From NCBI GenBank assembly GCA_964017065.1, contig OZ024788.1:9031761-9095760 (forward strand): a DNA stretch of 64,000 nucleotides, read 5' to 3'. This stretch comes from Haliclona indistincta. Its lineage: Eukaryota > Porifera > Demospongiae > Haplosclerida > Chalinidae. This document shows positions 46,885-62,652 of this stretch, in pieces; the stretch's first letter is position 1; each line of letters begins with the position of its first letter. Below the pieces are notes generated by a model, which worked only from the letters and a program-made list of their open reading frames with translations, ran no database searches and was not told the DNA's origin. The position numbers were made by a program, and so were the translations under genes.

Positions 46885-48690
46885 TAATAAAGTGCACAAA
46901 AGCAAACACTATTGTGAGCTCTTGGCATAAGGCTAAACAACGATGCTCAAACAAGACATTATCTCAAAACATGAACAAATGTTACTAAAACCACGTTTAG
47001 AGTCAAGCAAGAAGCATTTGACAAGTAGCACTTTAGCACAAGTGTAATCCAGTAACACTACAGGACTACAGGAGAATGAAGTCAAGAAATAATTGACTGT
47101 TGGCATACAACACAGAGCCTTAAAATGTACTGATACTCTGTAGCTCATTTCCAATCCCTGTTACGTAGTCTACGCAATCAGATTTATGAACAACAATACA
47201 CCAAAGTCTGGCAAGTACCAGGCCTGCAAGACTATTGGTCCATGGCTCATACAAATTGATTCCACATTGAGCCGTGATGAATGATAATGAAGCACCAAAG
47301 GTGCAGATACCTCAGTGGAATGCCACCATTTCACATACACAATAAACTGCAGTTATTATACATTTCTGTACACCAATCACAATGTATAATAGTTATGCAA
47401 TCAGAAGCCAATCAGTGCTGACCACTAATTCAACTGGGCGTGTCTATAATGTTCAGTTCGAGTGCATGGCATAGCACAGTGCAAGAGTGAGATAGCGTCC
47501 ATAGCTTGCTTCTTTAGGCATGCGCTGCTATACTGTAGTGAAATTCTACCCTATCAGCTTCTAGCTGTGGATAGTTTTGTCTACGGAGAACTGTAGATGG
47601 CCATCAATCGCGAGGTAATTAAATTATGCCATAACTTGAGAACGAAGCTTCATGTACAAGTCTGCCATGCTGTTCTGAAGTAAAGACGAACTCACTAGCT
47701 GTAAGGCAGCAAGCAGTAGACAATTTTGTCTTTATAGAAATCCATATCACCATCAACAGCCATCCAGGTGTGCAATTCAAGCGGTATCTTATGCACTAAG
47801 CTTTAAAATCAAACTTCTTATAATTCAAATCCGAGCAAGTATCGATTTCTACCAGTTTACTTGTTTCAGATTAGTTTTCAGCAAGCGAGGAGAAATCATT
47901 GCGACAGACTGACAATACAACTACCGTATGCCTTGTGCCTCCGCCCACCGAGGCATAAAAATGCGCTGACTCAGTACATGCTAACAGATAGGTAGAAATC
48001 ACAGACGAAATTTGGCAGAGAAAAAATCTATACTGTCTGCTGTTAGTATAGTTATTGTGAACATAGTGGCTAGAGGTCCAGTACTGGTTCTTTAAAATAA
48101 CAAAGAGTTCATACCCTGTGCGATATGCAAATGTGCAGAAATTGATGTGAATGCTACCCTAGTGACTTCGGTGTGAACTATATGCTAGAGTTCAGTGAAC
48201 ACATACCAGCATGCGTTTAATTGCACGTGTTTGCCCAGTCTCACAATTGTGGCACACCCACTTACCGGAATGTTCTAATCGGCGATGTTGCTAATAGGAA
48301 TACATGGTCATAGAACACGACAGAAGACTATCTCGACTTTGCAGGCGTCTTTCAAAGAATAAATATTCAACAACCAAGCTGTTGAGAGCTATTTCATGAC
48401 AATCTTCGAGCAGTAAGGCAGTACCGTAGTTTGCAAATCCGTTGTCTCCAGCTCACAACCATAGCACGCTACACATGCGCATTTGACTGTACAAATCCAT
48501 TTACACTTGGTCAATACGCATGCGTCTTGAAGGAAAAGCTACGCAAAAAGTTGACAACTGACTTGCAAATTACGGAAAACAGCCGTGTTTTTTGTACACA
48601 CACACACTCACATAGACGAAGACGAATGCTCAACCCTCCGGCACCTACGCACCCAGGGTAATAATTGTAAAGAACCGGTAATATGCACCA
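46885..48690. other. Intronic/intergenic, no recognisable gene
   Basis: Only short frames, mixed repeats and AT-rich sequence. Nothing with paired splice sites or motifs was identified. Confidence 0.45.
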
Positions 48691-49976
48691 TAATTATATA
48701 ATGTCCACACATTTGGAGCCCTATATATGTAGGGATGACCACGAATTAAGATGGCGGCTACTCATGTGTGAAATGAGTTTTCGCACATATCTCTACTATT
48801 ATACATCTATACTGCATTTTAACTATCTCTGAGTAACTCTGAAGTGTAAGCGCTTGTAGGAAGTCTATGAAAGTCGCCGGGACTGCTTGTTTGACGACGA
48901 AAATCAAGACAGAGAGCATTTGCAGATCTTCGCTGTTATAGCGTTTCTCGAGATTCTAGACATCTAGGATTGATCAGGCGATTGTTCTGAGCAAGAAAAT
49001 ACCTTTGGCGAAGCTGGCAGACGTTTCTAAAGTGGTAAACTGAAATCGCCGCCCACGCGAATTGTTCGTCTTCTTTCTTCTTCTTCTTCTTCTTCTTCTT
49101 TGACAAGCATATCGCTGTCATGAGTGAACGAATCACTACCAAACCTGCACCATCGCATGTGTATATATCAGGGTTAGTGCACTTACTTCTTAGATAGGCA
49201 TCAAACACTACCAGAAGCGAGTAATCCTTGAAAAACATGGTTTTTGGACCGTTTTGGACTAGCGACTTCATTAATTAACCCTCTTGTCGCTTCTTATCAT
49301 TAACTCCGCCCACATCGGTTTTGCAGCTATCTCGCCACTGCGTTTTGTCTCTGCTCTGGACGCTTCAGCGCGCAAGCCAGAGGTATGAAAATGTGTCTAA
49401 ACCAGTACTATACCCTAAATAACACTGATCTGTTCGTTAACGCTTCAGATGGCGGGTTAAAGCTGACTTTATACACAGACGTGAACAACTTGAGTGTCTA
49501 GCCTGCTTACCGGCAGCAAGATTCTGCGCACAGTACGGTTCCTACACCAAGCAGCGTAAGTTGCAAAGGACTAGAAGCCTCTGTGAGTGTGATAATGACT
49601 TCAACAAGATTCTACTAGGCGTGCTCCTACTATTTAGGCTCGCAGCATCGATGAATTGTCAGTGCTAGTCTCTTCTTCATCCATTACAATACTAACAAGT
49701 ATCATGTTGTCAAATCATACCTGGACTTGACATTATGCTGTCTGCGTCCTCAACCTCTTTAACTATTTTAAACCTTTCAATGAATGATTATTCTTGTGAT
49801 TGGTAATATTAAACATTTAAACCACACTCCTTACTCTCAAGAGGCTGTGCACGTTCACATCTCTGCTAGACTAGTATCTATATACTGCTCACAGAGTTGT
49901 AAGAATGAAATAACATCTAACATAGAATACAACTAATAAGTTCAAACTGACAGTAATCAAAAAAGTAACAGGAACA

Positions 49977-50616
49977 AGTAAAGTAAAAAATTTTTAATAA
50001 AAAACTGAAAAGTGTAGGGATGACTCTTAAAAAAGGAAAGGAACAAGATGGGATGATGCTTGCAAAAGTAAAGGAACAAGATGGAATAATGCTTGCAAAT
50101 GTAAAAGTCCCAAGTATCCCTACATCAGCGGCTTGAAGGAGGACGCAGTCCGATGGAGTAATTGACGGTTGTGAATCTGTGTTTGGAGGACGCAGTCCGA
50201 TGAAGTAATTGACGGTTGTGAATAACTATAATAATAGGTATCTGTGTTTAGGAGGACGCAGTCCGATGAAGTAGTTGACAGTTGTAAATAAGCTGCAGGT
50301 AGCTGTGCTTGGAGGACGCAGTCCGATGAAGTAGTTGACAGTTGTAAATAACTAGAGGTATCTGTGTTTTGGAGGACACGGTCTGATAAGTAATTGACGG
50401 TTGTAAAAGGTATAAGAAGAGGATTCCGCATTTGTCAATTGCACGTCGTCGCAGCAAGCCGCTGATGTAGGGATACTTGGGACTTTTACATTTGCAAGCA
50501 TTATTCCATCTTGTTCCTTTACTTTTGCAAGCATCATCCCATCTTGTTCCTTTCCTTTTTTAAGAGTCATCCCTACACTTTTCAGTTTTTTATTAAAAAT
50601 TTTTTACTTTACTTGT
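49977..50616. mobile_element. Foldback element with tandem array in its loop
   Basis: Arms 49977-50137 and 50457-50616 mirror each other (GTAGGGATGACTCTTAAAAA and TTTTTAAGAGTCATCCCTAC). The loop (50138-50456) holds five units of about 47-67 bp sharing GGAGGACGCAGTCCGATGAA and GTAATTGACGGTTGT. The word TAATGTCCACACATTTGGAG lies just right of it (50622) and also at about 48700. Confidence 0.88.
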
Positions 50617-51014
50617 TATATAATGTCCACACATTTGGAGCCCTATAAATAACACAATATAACCATGGTGTTAGCAGCGGTGGTGGAGTAGTGAGTGAAC
50701 GTGTCTGGGAGTGTCATGGTATGCTTGGTAGTGGGTCTGCCATTTTTCTCTTAACTTCTTCTTAACTCTACTGCTGTTCTACACCAGGCTTTAGTCTTGA
50801 GTTTAAGGTTTTGTTTTTGTGTTTCACTTTATGCTCTGTATATCGGTACCTGTAGCCACGACCGGTGACCTACTGACCGGCTCTTAAAGTCTTTAAGCAA
50901 TATTTTAGAGAACCAGTACCGGACCGCCTTTATCATCAGTAATTGTGATTTTCGCAGTAAAATACCATCATGCAACAACATGCACTAAATGTATTACATG
51001 AAGATATTTCTCAC

Positions 51015-51381
51015 CTTCCTCATCTGAAGAGCTACTACTCTCAGCTAGCATCAGTTCAGTGACTTTCTCTTCGAGATCACGTGAGCCACACTTTCGAAAT
51101 ACTTTACACAGTCTCTTGTACGTGGCCTTTGTTCCTTGTTTCTGCTTCCATTTTCTCAGCATCGCGATCTTTTGAGCAGGTACAGAATGAGGATTTGCTC
51201 CTAGTATCGCGAATTCATCAGCTTCTGTTAGCCTAAGATAAGGAGAGACCAATCGCCAATCGACAATCTTCTCGGCAATTTTAGCTAAATGCTCGTCTGA
51301 ACATAGACCATGTGCTGCCGGTGGTAATGCCAGCGATGTCCTTTGAGACGTAATTGAATTTTCAGAAGAACTTTCTGCCAT
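51015..51381 (-). CDS. DEATH-domain exon, likely first exon of the NLR gene
   Basis: The ATG at 51379-51381 starts MAESSSENS. After a Ser/Thr-rich leader the DEATH fold runs from about residue 29 (HLAKIAEKIVDW) through LVSPYLRLTEADEFAI, KIAMLRKWKQKQG and ATYKRLCKVFRKC to LEEKVTELM (about 110). An acidic SSSSDEEG tail follows, then donor GAAG|GTGAGA in phase 1. The next phase-1 acceptor leading into NLR sequence on this strand is the NACHT exon at 42411, so I infer one gene with an 8.6-kb repeat-filled intron. DEATH domains mediate homotypic assembly with other DEATH proteins, often upstream of caspases. Alternatively it is a separate short adaptor gene. Confidence 0.8.
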
Positions 51382-51698
51382 AACTTAATTGAGACTAGTA
51401 GTACACGATCGACAGGCAGTGAGAATTTAAAGGGTTAAGTAAGGGAGGGCGGGGTAATTCCGGACACACTTTCAGTTGTCGAAGTAGCGAGCTTAGTTTT
51501 CGACAGCAGAAAAAACGTACCAAAAAACAACTGCGTAATGGAACTTTATCTATGTACTATCTGTCAGCCATGTTATAGTTTTCAATGACGACTGGCAGGA
51601 TGAAAACAAGCACGTTTAACAATGCAACCAGAAAATATTTGCATTTTAGAACACGGGGTACTTTCGGACACCTGGCTGGGCATCGCACTCGCCGATCT

Positions 51699-51776
51699 GA
51701 CTTGACTTATATACGACGCAAGATTCTGTTTGATCGGCGATCAAACAGAATCTTACGTCGTATATAAGTCAAGTCT
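51699..51776. repeat. Nearly perfect 78-bp hairpin
   Basis: TGACTTGACTTATATACGAC and the following AAGATTCTGTTTGATC are mirrored right after a 3-nt GGC turn, with one mismatch over about 36 bp. It lies between the divergent DEATH and caspase-like genes. It could be a small RNA precursor or a MITE remnant. Confidence 0.75.
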
Positions 51777-52020
51777 ACAACTCATGTTAGTGCTGTTTCT
51801 CTTGTATTGATGCTCGGCGAGGCTACTAAAAGAACTCAACAACTCGATAATACAAGGCTAGTGAAGAAAAAGCGATTTCGCCAGTACACAAGACAATTGT
51901 CGCTATCAGCAGAGAACAAGCGATTCGCCATACTATTTTTATTAGTCTACGATAGCTTGATGGTATAGCTATAATAAGAACGGCTTACTACAGTCGCTGG
52001 CCCTTCTGCAGCGAAACAGA

Positions 52021-52723
52021 ACCACCTCCTAGCAAGTTCTAAACCATCGCCATACATTTCGAGCGTTTTTTATGCGCTGCAAACTTACACTGTTCTGGCC
52101 GTAAGCTTATCTTCTAAAACAGCGCTACTAAGTAAAACTAGAATCATCAGGCTATCACATGGTACTGTAGGAGCAAAGCAGAAACCGTTAACGAGTAAGA
52201 GCTCTATAGCGACGGCAGAGAAGACCACGTAAGTTATTCTTGGCCGAGTTCTTGGCATTCTAGCATGTGTATTGTAATGCTGGTGGAGGCTCACATATGC
52301 TTTTAATTTCACACACGTACAATGCAGGTTGACTCATGCAATCAATATTAGATATGGCTGAAAGGACTGTGACACTATCAGAAGAAGATATTCCTGGTGC
52401 AATGTTAGATTGCAGACGTTTGGAAACATACACTGTTCCAGAATTGCGTTGGTGGCTACTTTGTAGAGGCATCTCTCCACAAGCATCATTGAAGAAATAA
52501 TAGTTTTTATAGTTTTTTATAATGATCTTCTTTACAGAGCTATTACTCGGCCTTACTTTAGCTGCTACTCGCGATTTCAGTACCATGTGATAGCCTGATG
52601 ATTCTAGTTTTACTTAGTAGCGCTGTTTTAGAAGATACGGCCGCCAGAACAGTGTAAGTTTGCAGCGCATAAAAAACGCTCGAAATGTATTGCGATGGTT
52701 TAGAACTTGCTAGGAGGTGGGGC
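52021..52723. mobile_element. Foldback element with EDDIP-type ORF
   Basis: CACCTCCTAGCAAGTTCTAA at about 52023 mirrors TTAGAACTTGCTAGGAGGTG at about 52701. Arms of about 150 bp continue inward (GCTATCACATGGTACTG against CATGTGATAGC). It holds the 48-codon ORF 52354-52500. It lies about 150 bp upstream of the caspase-like start, so it may affect that promoter. Confidence 0.85.
52354..52500 (+). CDS. Short EDDIP/SAP-like peptide ORF in foldback element
   Basis: 48 codons: MAERTVTLSEEDIPGAML, then RRLETYTVPELRWWLLCRG and a short tail. The VPELRWWLLCRG stretch looks like the first helix and turn of a SAP-type DNA-binding motif. It shares its start pattern with 1414-1548 and 57668-57781. Likely an element-encoded N-terminal exon; no downstream exons are visible inside the element. 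Confidence 0.5.
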   Translation: MAERTVTLSEEDIPGAMLDCRRLETYTVPELRWWLLCRGISPQASLKK

Positions 52724-52873
52724 TTAAACTTACTCCGGATGGGCAATAATTGAATGGGATACATTCTTTCGCTTATAACGTAAAGGTCTATTAATTGCAA
52801 AGTGTAATTATAGCGCTGTGTGGGAGAGTCCCTGCAGTGAGTGCTTAGCTTGCTTGGTAGCAATCGTCGGTCG

Positions 52874-55800
52874 ATGGGGCAGACACAAGATGTACCTGCG
52901 CATCCCACGGAACAATCGCCTGCTTCTACTACCAACGCTTCTGATGATGGTGTTGCAGGTCACGCGTTGAAATGTGGCGAGTATTACTCCGAGCCCTTCA
53001 GTCATGCTACTCGTGCGAGGTTGAAGCCAGGAACGTTAATATGCGATGACAACCAGTGTATGCTGATTGGTTCGTATGGAGACAAGTACTCTGACAGCAT
53101 TAAAGACGCTGTTGTGCCAAAAATGTCAGACAAGCCTGGTGGCAAGTTTCTTAGTGGAGTAAGTGATGATCTGGAGCTTATTCAAGATATGATCCGGAAT
53201 GATCCTCGCAAGCATCTTACGTATGTGTTACCAGATGTTCCTGGTGCCCAGCGATCAGCTAGCCACTATTTAGCAAAGATTGAGAAGTTTCTCACTGAGT
53301 GCACTAGCAGTGGAGGTATGCGATTATCTAGACTCTACAAATTTTTATTGAGCTACTGGACACCTCAATATTTATTGACAACAGTTCTATTGTGCTTAAT
53401 CAAGTATTTCTGCTTTTGTTTTGTGTGTATACAATGACGATGTGCATGCACGTATGGCCTAAGCATATGATTCATTGGGAGATAGGGGTGTGTCATTGAT
53501 GTTTACTGCTTAAGATTGCCATGAATACCGTAAATCGGGAAATTTTCGTTGTTAAGGTGGCGGGTTACCTTTCGCCCACGCGTTTACTATAGACCCTTCG
53601 CGAAATGACATAATAATTTTACCGCGAGCGCGCGAAACTTGACTGGATGGCAGAAGCTACATCGTCAGTGCAATGGCTGCGAGCTGTTGCGCTGTAAACT
53701 GTTCCGTGATACTTGAAAGTAAGTGGCGTAAGTTCACACTAACGAGTAGCAGAGACGGGCGTGCATAAAAGCTGTTTCGAGAGCAAAGCGGTCCCGTCGG
53801 CCGTGTTTATTCACTGGACTACTGACTGGCCATTTTAGCAGGATAGAAAGCAAATCGGATAGAGCCTACACCTCGCAAGCAAGTCTTGTACGTTGCTTTG
53901 GCTAAACAAAGTCAGAAGAACCTGGTGAATTGATCGAGCTACACGAAATGCAGTGATAGTGCGCCTCGCGAGTCTAGATCGATGTCACGCCTACTTGGTT
54001 ACTCCCCTCAGAAACAGAGCAAGCAGAGAGCCTGTGGATAAACGTTACAGCAAACAGTGGCACTCCTGAGACCATTGGTAAGTCTAAACATCTGCGCAAG
54101 GTGGCTTCATGAGCTCCAGCAAAGCCTCACAAAGCATGCAAAGAAACGAACATAAATTTAGCTAATGTAACACTGTTTTGCGAGCTCAGGTCGCAAAACA
54201 ATCTTGTATGGACTTACTAGGTCTCAGGAGTGCCACTGTTTGCTGTAACGTATATACCATAACCACGAATACAAGCATCGTTACAGCTGTAAGCAGCAAC
54301 AGTCTTGCAGTGTTGTCTAGAAACTCACTGAAACTGTGTACGCTCGCTTACACGTTGATAAATTTTCGACGGCTGCTATGAATATAATTATTGTGTGGTT
54401 GCTGACATAGCAACTGTTTACACGACAAACCACAGCCAATAGCAACTGCTAGCTAGCATTCCAATGGCGCTGACCTTGCCAATACGCATTTTGGCATAAA
54501 ACTTCGCCATTGCACACTGGATCTGGACGTCTTTTAGCTCTACGCGATCGTCAACACGTGGGCTATACCGTAACAGAACGATTTTTCTAAATAAACGCCA
54601 CACTGCCGAGAAAAACGGGAAAATCCATGCTGCTCGAAGGGCAACGGTGCTTTCTAGGCGCGCTAGCGAAAAAATCGCTCTGTTATTAGATTGTAGCTTT
54701 ATCGAAACTTGCATTTCTGGAATCTTGAGCTCACAGAAGTCTTTGCCCCCGAGTTTTATGCATAAACACGTCGATCATGGACCGCGTCTCTTTGTTTTCT
54801 TGCGAGCAAGCCAGCCCGTTAAATTTCATGATACAAGTAGCTATCAAGACGCACTTGCTATACTGCTAATATCGCTCTGTCTGCTGCTTTAGTTTTCCAG
54901 AAACACTGACCATAGCAACGCGCAGCGCCGTGAATATTAATTAGTTGCGTGCACCCTTAACACGAAAGTTTAACTCACGAAAATTGTTACACAAAAATTT
55001 CCCAATTTACGGTAGTTCTGAATGTGTCCTGAGGACAGAGACGAGTCCTGTGAGTTCATCTACATTTGTTCTAAAAACTCAACTTATTGAAAGGAAACAA
55101 GTTGTTAGTCCATGTAGCACCATGCATGTTAAAATCTGGTATATCAGTCACTCGAGCAGCTTTGTACTGAATCATCAAACTACTCATAAATCTCATCAGC
55201 ATTGTGTGCAGTGGCTTATACCATGCTCTGTCATTATGGCTGTCTTTTTTTTTAAAGTCTATTCTAAAGCTCATTTTCACTGTACAAAACGTGTGTGCTT
55301 GCAAACACATTTTTGCATTCTATAAAGCAAATCAATTAAAGTTACCGTACGTACTGCATGATGTGTTGTTAGGTACTTGCTTATAGGCACATATTTTGCT
55401 GCTGTTCTCAATACTTGCACTCTTTATTAGGCACATCTCTATTTTGTTTCTACTGATACAGCATTGATATGGTACACTGGACATGGTGAGAGAGGAACAG
55501 GGAACTGGTGCTTCAAGGATGGTTTTGTTACATTTGAGCAAATCCTCCAACTCTACAAGCAGCATTTCTTCGGCAAGATGCTTACTCTAATTTGTGATTG
55601 CTGCTATGCCGGTCAATGGGTACACCGCTTTGCAGAAATACTTGATTCACTAAAAATTGGAGCTTGTGGGCACAAGGCAATGGAAGCAGGATATTTTATC
55701 AAAGTGTTCACTGCTTGTCATGCTAACCAAACTGCTTTTGACACTTACTTTGCCCGACATGCTGTACGAGTTGACCCGACCAAGTCACTTATGACATTTG

Positions 55801-56234
55801 TCATGTCAAAAGTTCAAGTGGGTTCTCATTCTCAAACTCCGGATGGGATTGATAGCACTAAAACAGGATGCTTTGGTGAGCCAGAAGACCCATGTAAATT
55901 TGACCAGATCCCGCCTAAAGCACAATGGAAGTGGGAAGATTTACAATTTGGACAAAACCTCCAGAAGCGCCTATTTCGTATATGGGACACCAAGGAAGGG
56001 AGACCTTACTGGCGATTCTGTTTGATATATAAAGACAAATTTGACGAATTTTGTCAACTCGCCTTAAGAACCACAAAATTCGGTGTGATCGATGCATATG
56101 GCTGGACAGTGTTCAGTGGATTTGGTGACGTGCCTCCAGACAATGTTAGTAGACTGTTCTGTCATCATGGACCTTGCGCTGTGAATCTTCCTGTCAATCG
56201 CCCTACTCCATTTAACAGCAAAATTCATATCTAG
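52874..56234 (+). CDS. Caspase-like (C14-type) protease, two exons
   Basis: Exon 1 is 52874-53315 (ATGGGGCAGAC; an in-frame upstream GTG is not used) with donor GGAG|GTATGC. Exon 2 is 55462-56234 after TACTGATACAG. Phase 1 is consistent and the product is 404 aa. Residues about 95-147 (DDLELIQDMIRNDPRKHLTY onward) look like the helix-strand-helix start of a caspase fold. LIWYTGHGERG gives His155 and LTLICDCCYAGQ gives Cys195, matching the metacaspase/paracaspase YSGHG and DxCHSG motifs. The C-terminal 200 residues (WRFCLIYKDKFDEFC, GWTVFSGFGDVPPDN) are unrecognised. It probably cleaves or signals in cell death or immunity; activity is inferred. The intron carries nested MITEs. It starts 1.5 kb from, and divergent to, the DEATH exon. 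Confidence 0.8.
53527..55015. mobile_element. Palindromic MITE split by a TTAA insertion
   Basis: The outer ends CCGTAAATCGGGAAATTTTC (53528) and AAATTTCCCAATTTACGG (about 54997) mirror each other, so removal of the middle would leave a MITE of about 85 bp. The middle (53556-54956) is flanked by TTAA on both sides. It begins GGTGGCGGGTTACC like the 2606 element, but ends GTTGCGTGCACCC like the 21842 element, so it is a composite. It lies in the caspase-like intron. Confidence 0.75.
54040..54250. repeat. 31-bp perfect inverted repeat
   Basis: CGTTACAGCAAACAGTGGCA and the following CTCCTGAGACC at about 54042 are exactly mirrored at 54220-54250, spaced by about 145 bp. It is internal to the composite insertion. 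Confidence 0.85.
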
Positions 56235-56723
56235 CTTGTGTGATCATGAACTGTGTCTCAAGGTGTGTATGTATGTGGCAATGATCATTAATTTTGGTGA
56301 ATTTTAATGACAAAGCTACAAGACGTGTTAATGTTGCTGTTTTGGTTTACAAGGAATATTTTGTAGGCTAACCGTGTGACATCCAGCCAATTGGAAAAGT
56401 GTCACCTAGTGCTAAGTTAGTAGTAGCATTCAGTAAGGGCTGCAGTATTACTTGGTGTGTATACAGACCAACAATGATAAGTGAAAAATTTGTGGTGCAG
56501 AATATGCAATCACAGTTTTCACACATTATTTGTATCTGAACACACGACCTCATGACAGCATAGAAACGGACGATGCCCTTTTGCCAGCAATTTACATGTA
56601 CTTTACAGCCCAAACTAGAATGTCTCTGTTGCAGCAATATCTGCACATTATATGCACTTCCAACAAGATCATTATATACAAAACCAATAATTGTGTCATA
56701 ATAATAATAATACTATCTAACAA

Positions 56724-60602
<3,879 letters not shown>

Positions 60603-62652
60603 GGGAAAGCTGACATGAGCTTCCAGCCATGTTGTGTGAACTGGTTGAGCACTGCAGCATGAGTAGTGGACACCTCACCAAACCTGAAGAGAGACAGTGA
60701 TAGTAGCTAACAAGAGAAGATTGATACCATATTGATCATGGTGAGGCTACACCTGTATTATAGTGGTTTATTATCATGACAGGTACACATAGCATGTTGA
60801 CACTCCTCTACAGCTCAAAATTTAACCATGTTAAAACTACCACTTTTTTCTACAGTTACATATACAACTCGTGAATATGATTAACTCTAACAACCCGGAG
60901 TGTTTCACGTGAAATGTATTGCTACTATGCGCTCACGTGACCTCGTTTCAAGCCCCGGTTACGAAGTCTAATAAGTCTATCCTCTCACCTCCCATCCTGC
61001 AGAATTGGTATGATGGCATAGCTCATCATCAATTTCTCGGATTTCTTTTCTCGTCTTTCCGAAGCACTCAAAATGTTTCATGAGCTCTTCTTGTAGATCC
61101 TCAGCCTTGCCAACGAACACCTGATGAGGCGTATTCAATGTTTTTTCAACACTAAAATCTTACCTTCTCATTAACACGGTACTTCAAAACATACACTGCT
61201 TAATTCACAGCCTTGTAGGCATCCACTCCCATGTTTGCCTTCTTTGCGAGTATGTGAAGTGTGGCAGTCTTTCCCTCAGCCATGCCATGATAAAACCAGC
61301 CAGATGTGCTGATAAAATCAGTGATATCTGGTGACAGGGGAATGCAGAGGAAACTGACTGCATTGGGAACATTACCTACCATCATAAAGCCTGTCATGGT
61401 TTGGAAGGTAGGGCTCCTGTGATTGCAAACACAATGCATTAGTAGGCAACAGAGATGTGCTAAACTTACTTGCATCTATCGTTTTCATCTTCTGTGAATA
61501 TGAAATAGCAGAGATTTCAAATCATTAGTCAGCTGCTCATACTTACCATCATCTGGTGTGTAGAGAACACGGAATAATTTAAAGGAATTGATCCTTTTAT
61601 ATTGGGATGATCACTCTTTTGAGCCAGGTACCATCCCAGATCCTACAGGGGAATTTCAAAAGGAGGATTGAATACAATCATGTATTGCGTACCGGCAAAG
61701 GCTCAATGATCATTGCCTCTTGGCCATGTGAAAACGAAAGGTCCTGTTTAGAGTGTAGAATCATACAATGACAAGATATAATTTATTATACAAACCTCTT
61801 CCTGCTGAGCCTCGTATGAAGCTACAGCAATTATAATTGAGTTTTTTGAAATTCTTTTCCTCATTTCTTTTTCTAACAATTGCATTTTTTTCTGTGTGTA
61901 CAGGCAAAAATAGATAAACTCTCACAAAGGGAATATGGGATGCCCCCTTGGGTATACATGTCAGAACTATACATGTACAATGATTTGTTGACAACACACC
62001 TTTTCTTCTTCAATCATTTGTTGCAGTGCTTTGGGAGGTAGTGTAGGAGTTGGATCTATTTCCTCATATTCATGGTTGCTAGGTGAAACAAGATGTGATG
62101 AAGGAGCATATGATTTGTGAAAAGGTGGACTTCTGGGCTTCTGTGGAAGGACAGGAGGGGGTCTCCGTGGATGACTACGAGGAGGTAGAGGCGGAGGCTG
62201 GTGATCTGAGGTAATATGATAAAATATAATACGGTGATATTGAACAATCAGATTGACTAGCTACTAGGGTCTATTTCACGTAGAACAGACATGTTCTTCA
62301 TAGACACCAGGCGTTTCATTGGTTTTTTAGCCAGGAGAGTAGCATTGTTTGTATAATACTTGTATAAGCAATGGAAACAACAAGTGATGAATACCAGTGA
62401 TAGTCATGCTACAAGTTTATACAGTCTAGACTATCACTATCTTAAGAATGACTATCACAGACCATCTGAAGGGTCTTGGAGTGTCTTCCTTGGAATTCTA
62501 GTCTGTCTGGCTTGCTCGGCTTGCAGGTCCGTCTTGCAGGCGAAACGCAAAGGGTCCAAATTTACTAGATTTGTTTTGCAACGGAAGTAGGCGTTGCCCC
62601 GCGGGCTTAGAGAAGATGTAGGAATGCTAGTCGCGTTAGGAAACTTGGCCAT
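60603..62652 (-). CDS. Proline-rich, coiled-coil, SH3 adaptor-like gene
   Basis: Minus-strand exons: candidate start 62652-62463 (MAKFPNATSIPTSS); 62205-62000 with PPPLPPR, LPPK and EYEEI; 61891-61796 (KKMQLLEKEMRKRISKNSII, coiled); 61743-61693 (DLSFSHGQEAMIIEPLP); 61642-61547 (DLGWYLAQKSDHPNIKGSIP, LNY). The last three together form one SH3 domain (ALYDY..DELSF..GWW..G.IPSNY pattern). Further exons are about 61491-61466, 61416-61164 (SGWFYHGMAEGKTATLHILA), about 61120-60990 and about 60683-60603 (VLNQFTQHGWKLMSAFP, then TGA). PxxP and pYEEI-type motifs suggest a signalling adaptor. An in-frame TAA at 61200-61202 and a phase mismatch before the last exon suggest decay or errors. The C-terminal domain is unrecognised. 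Confidence 0.65.
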
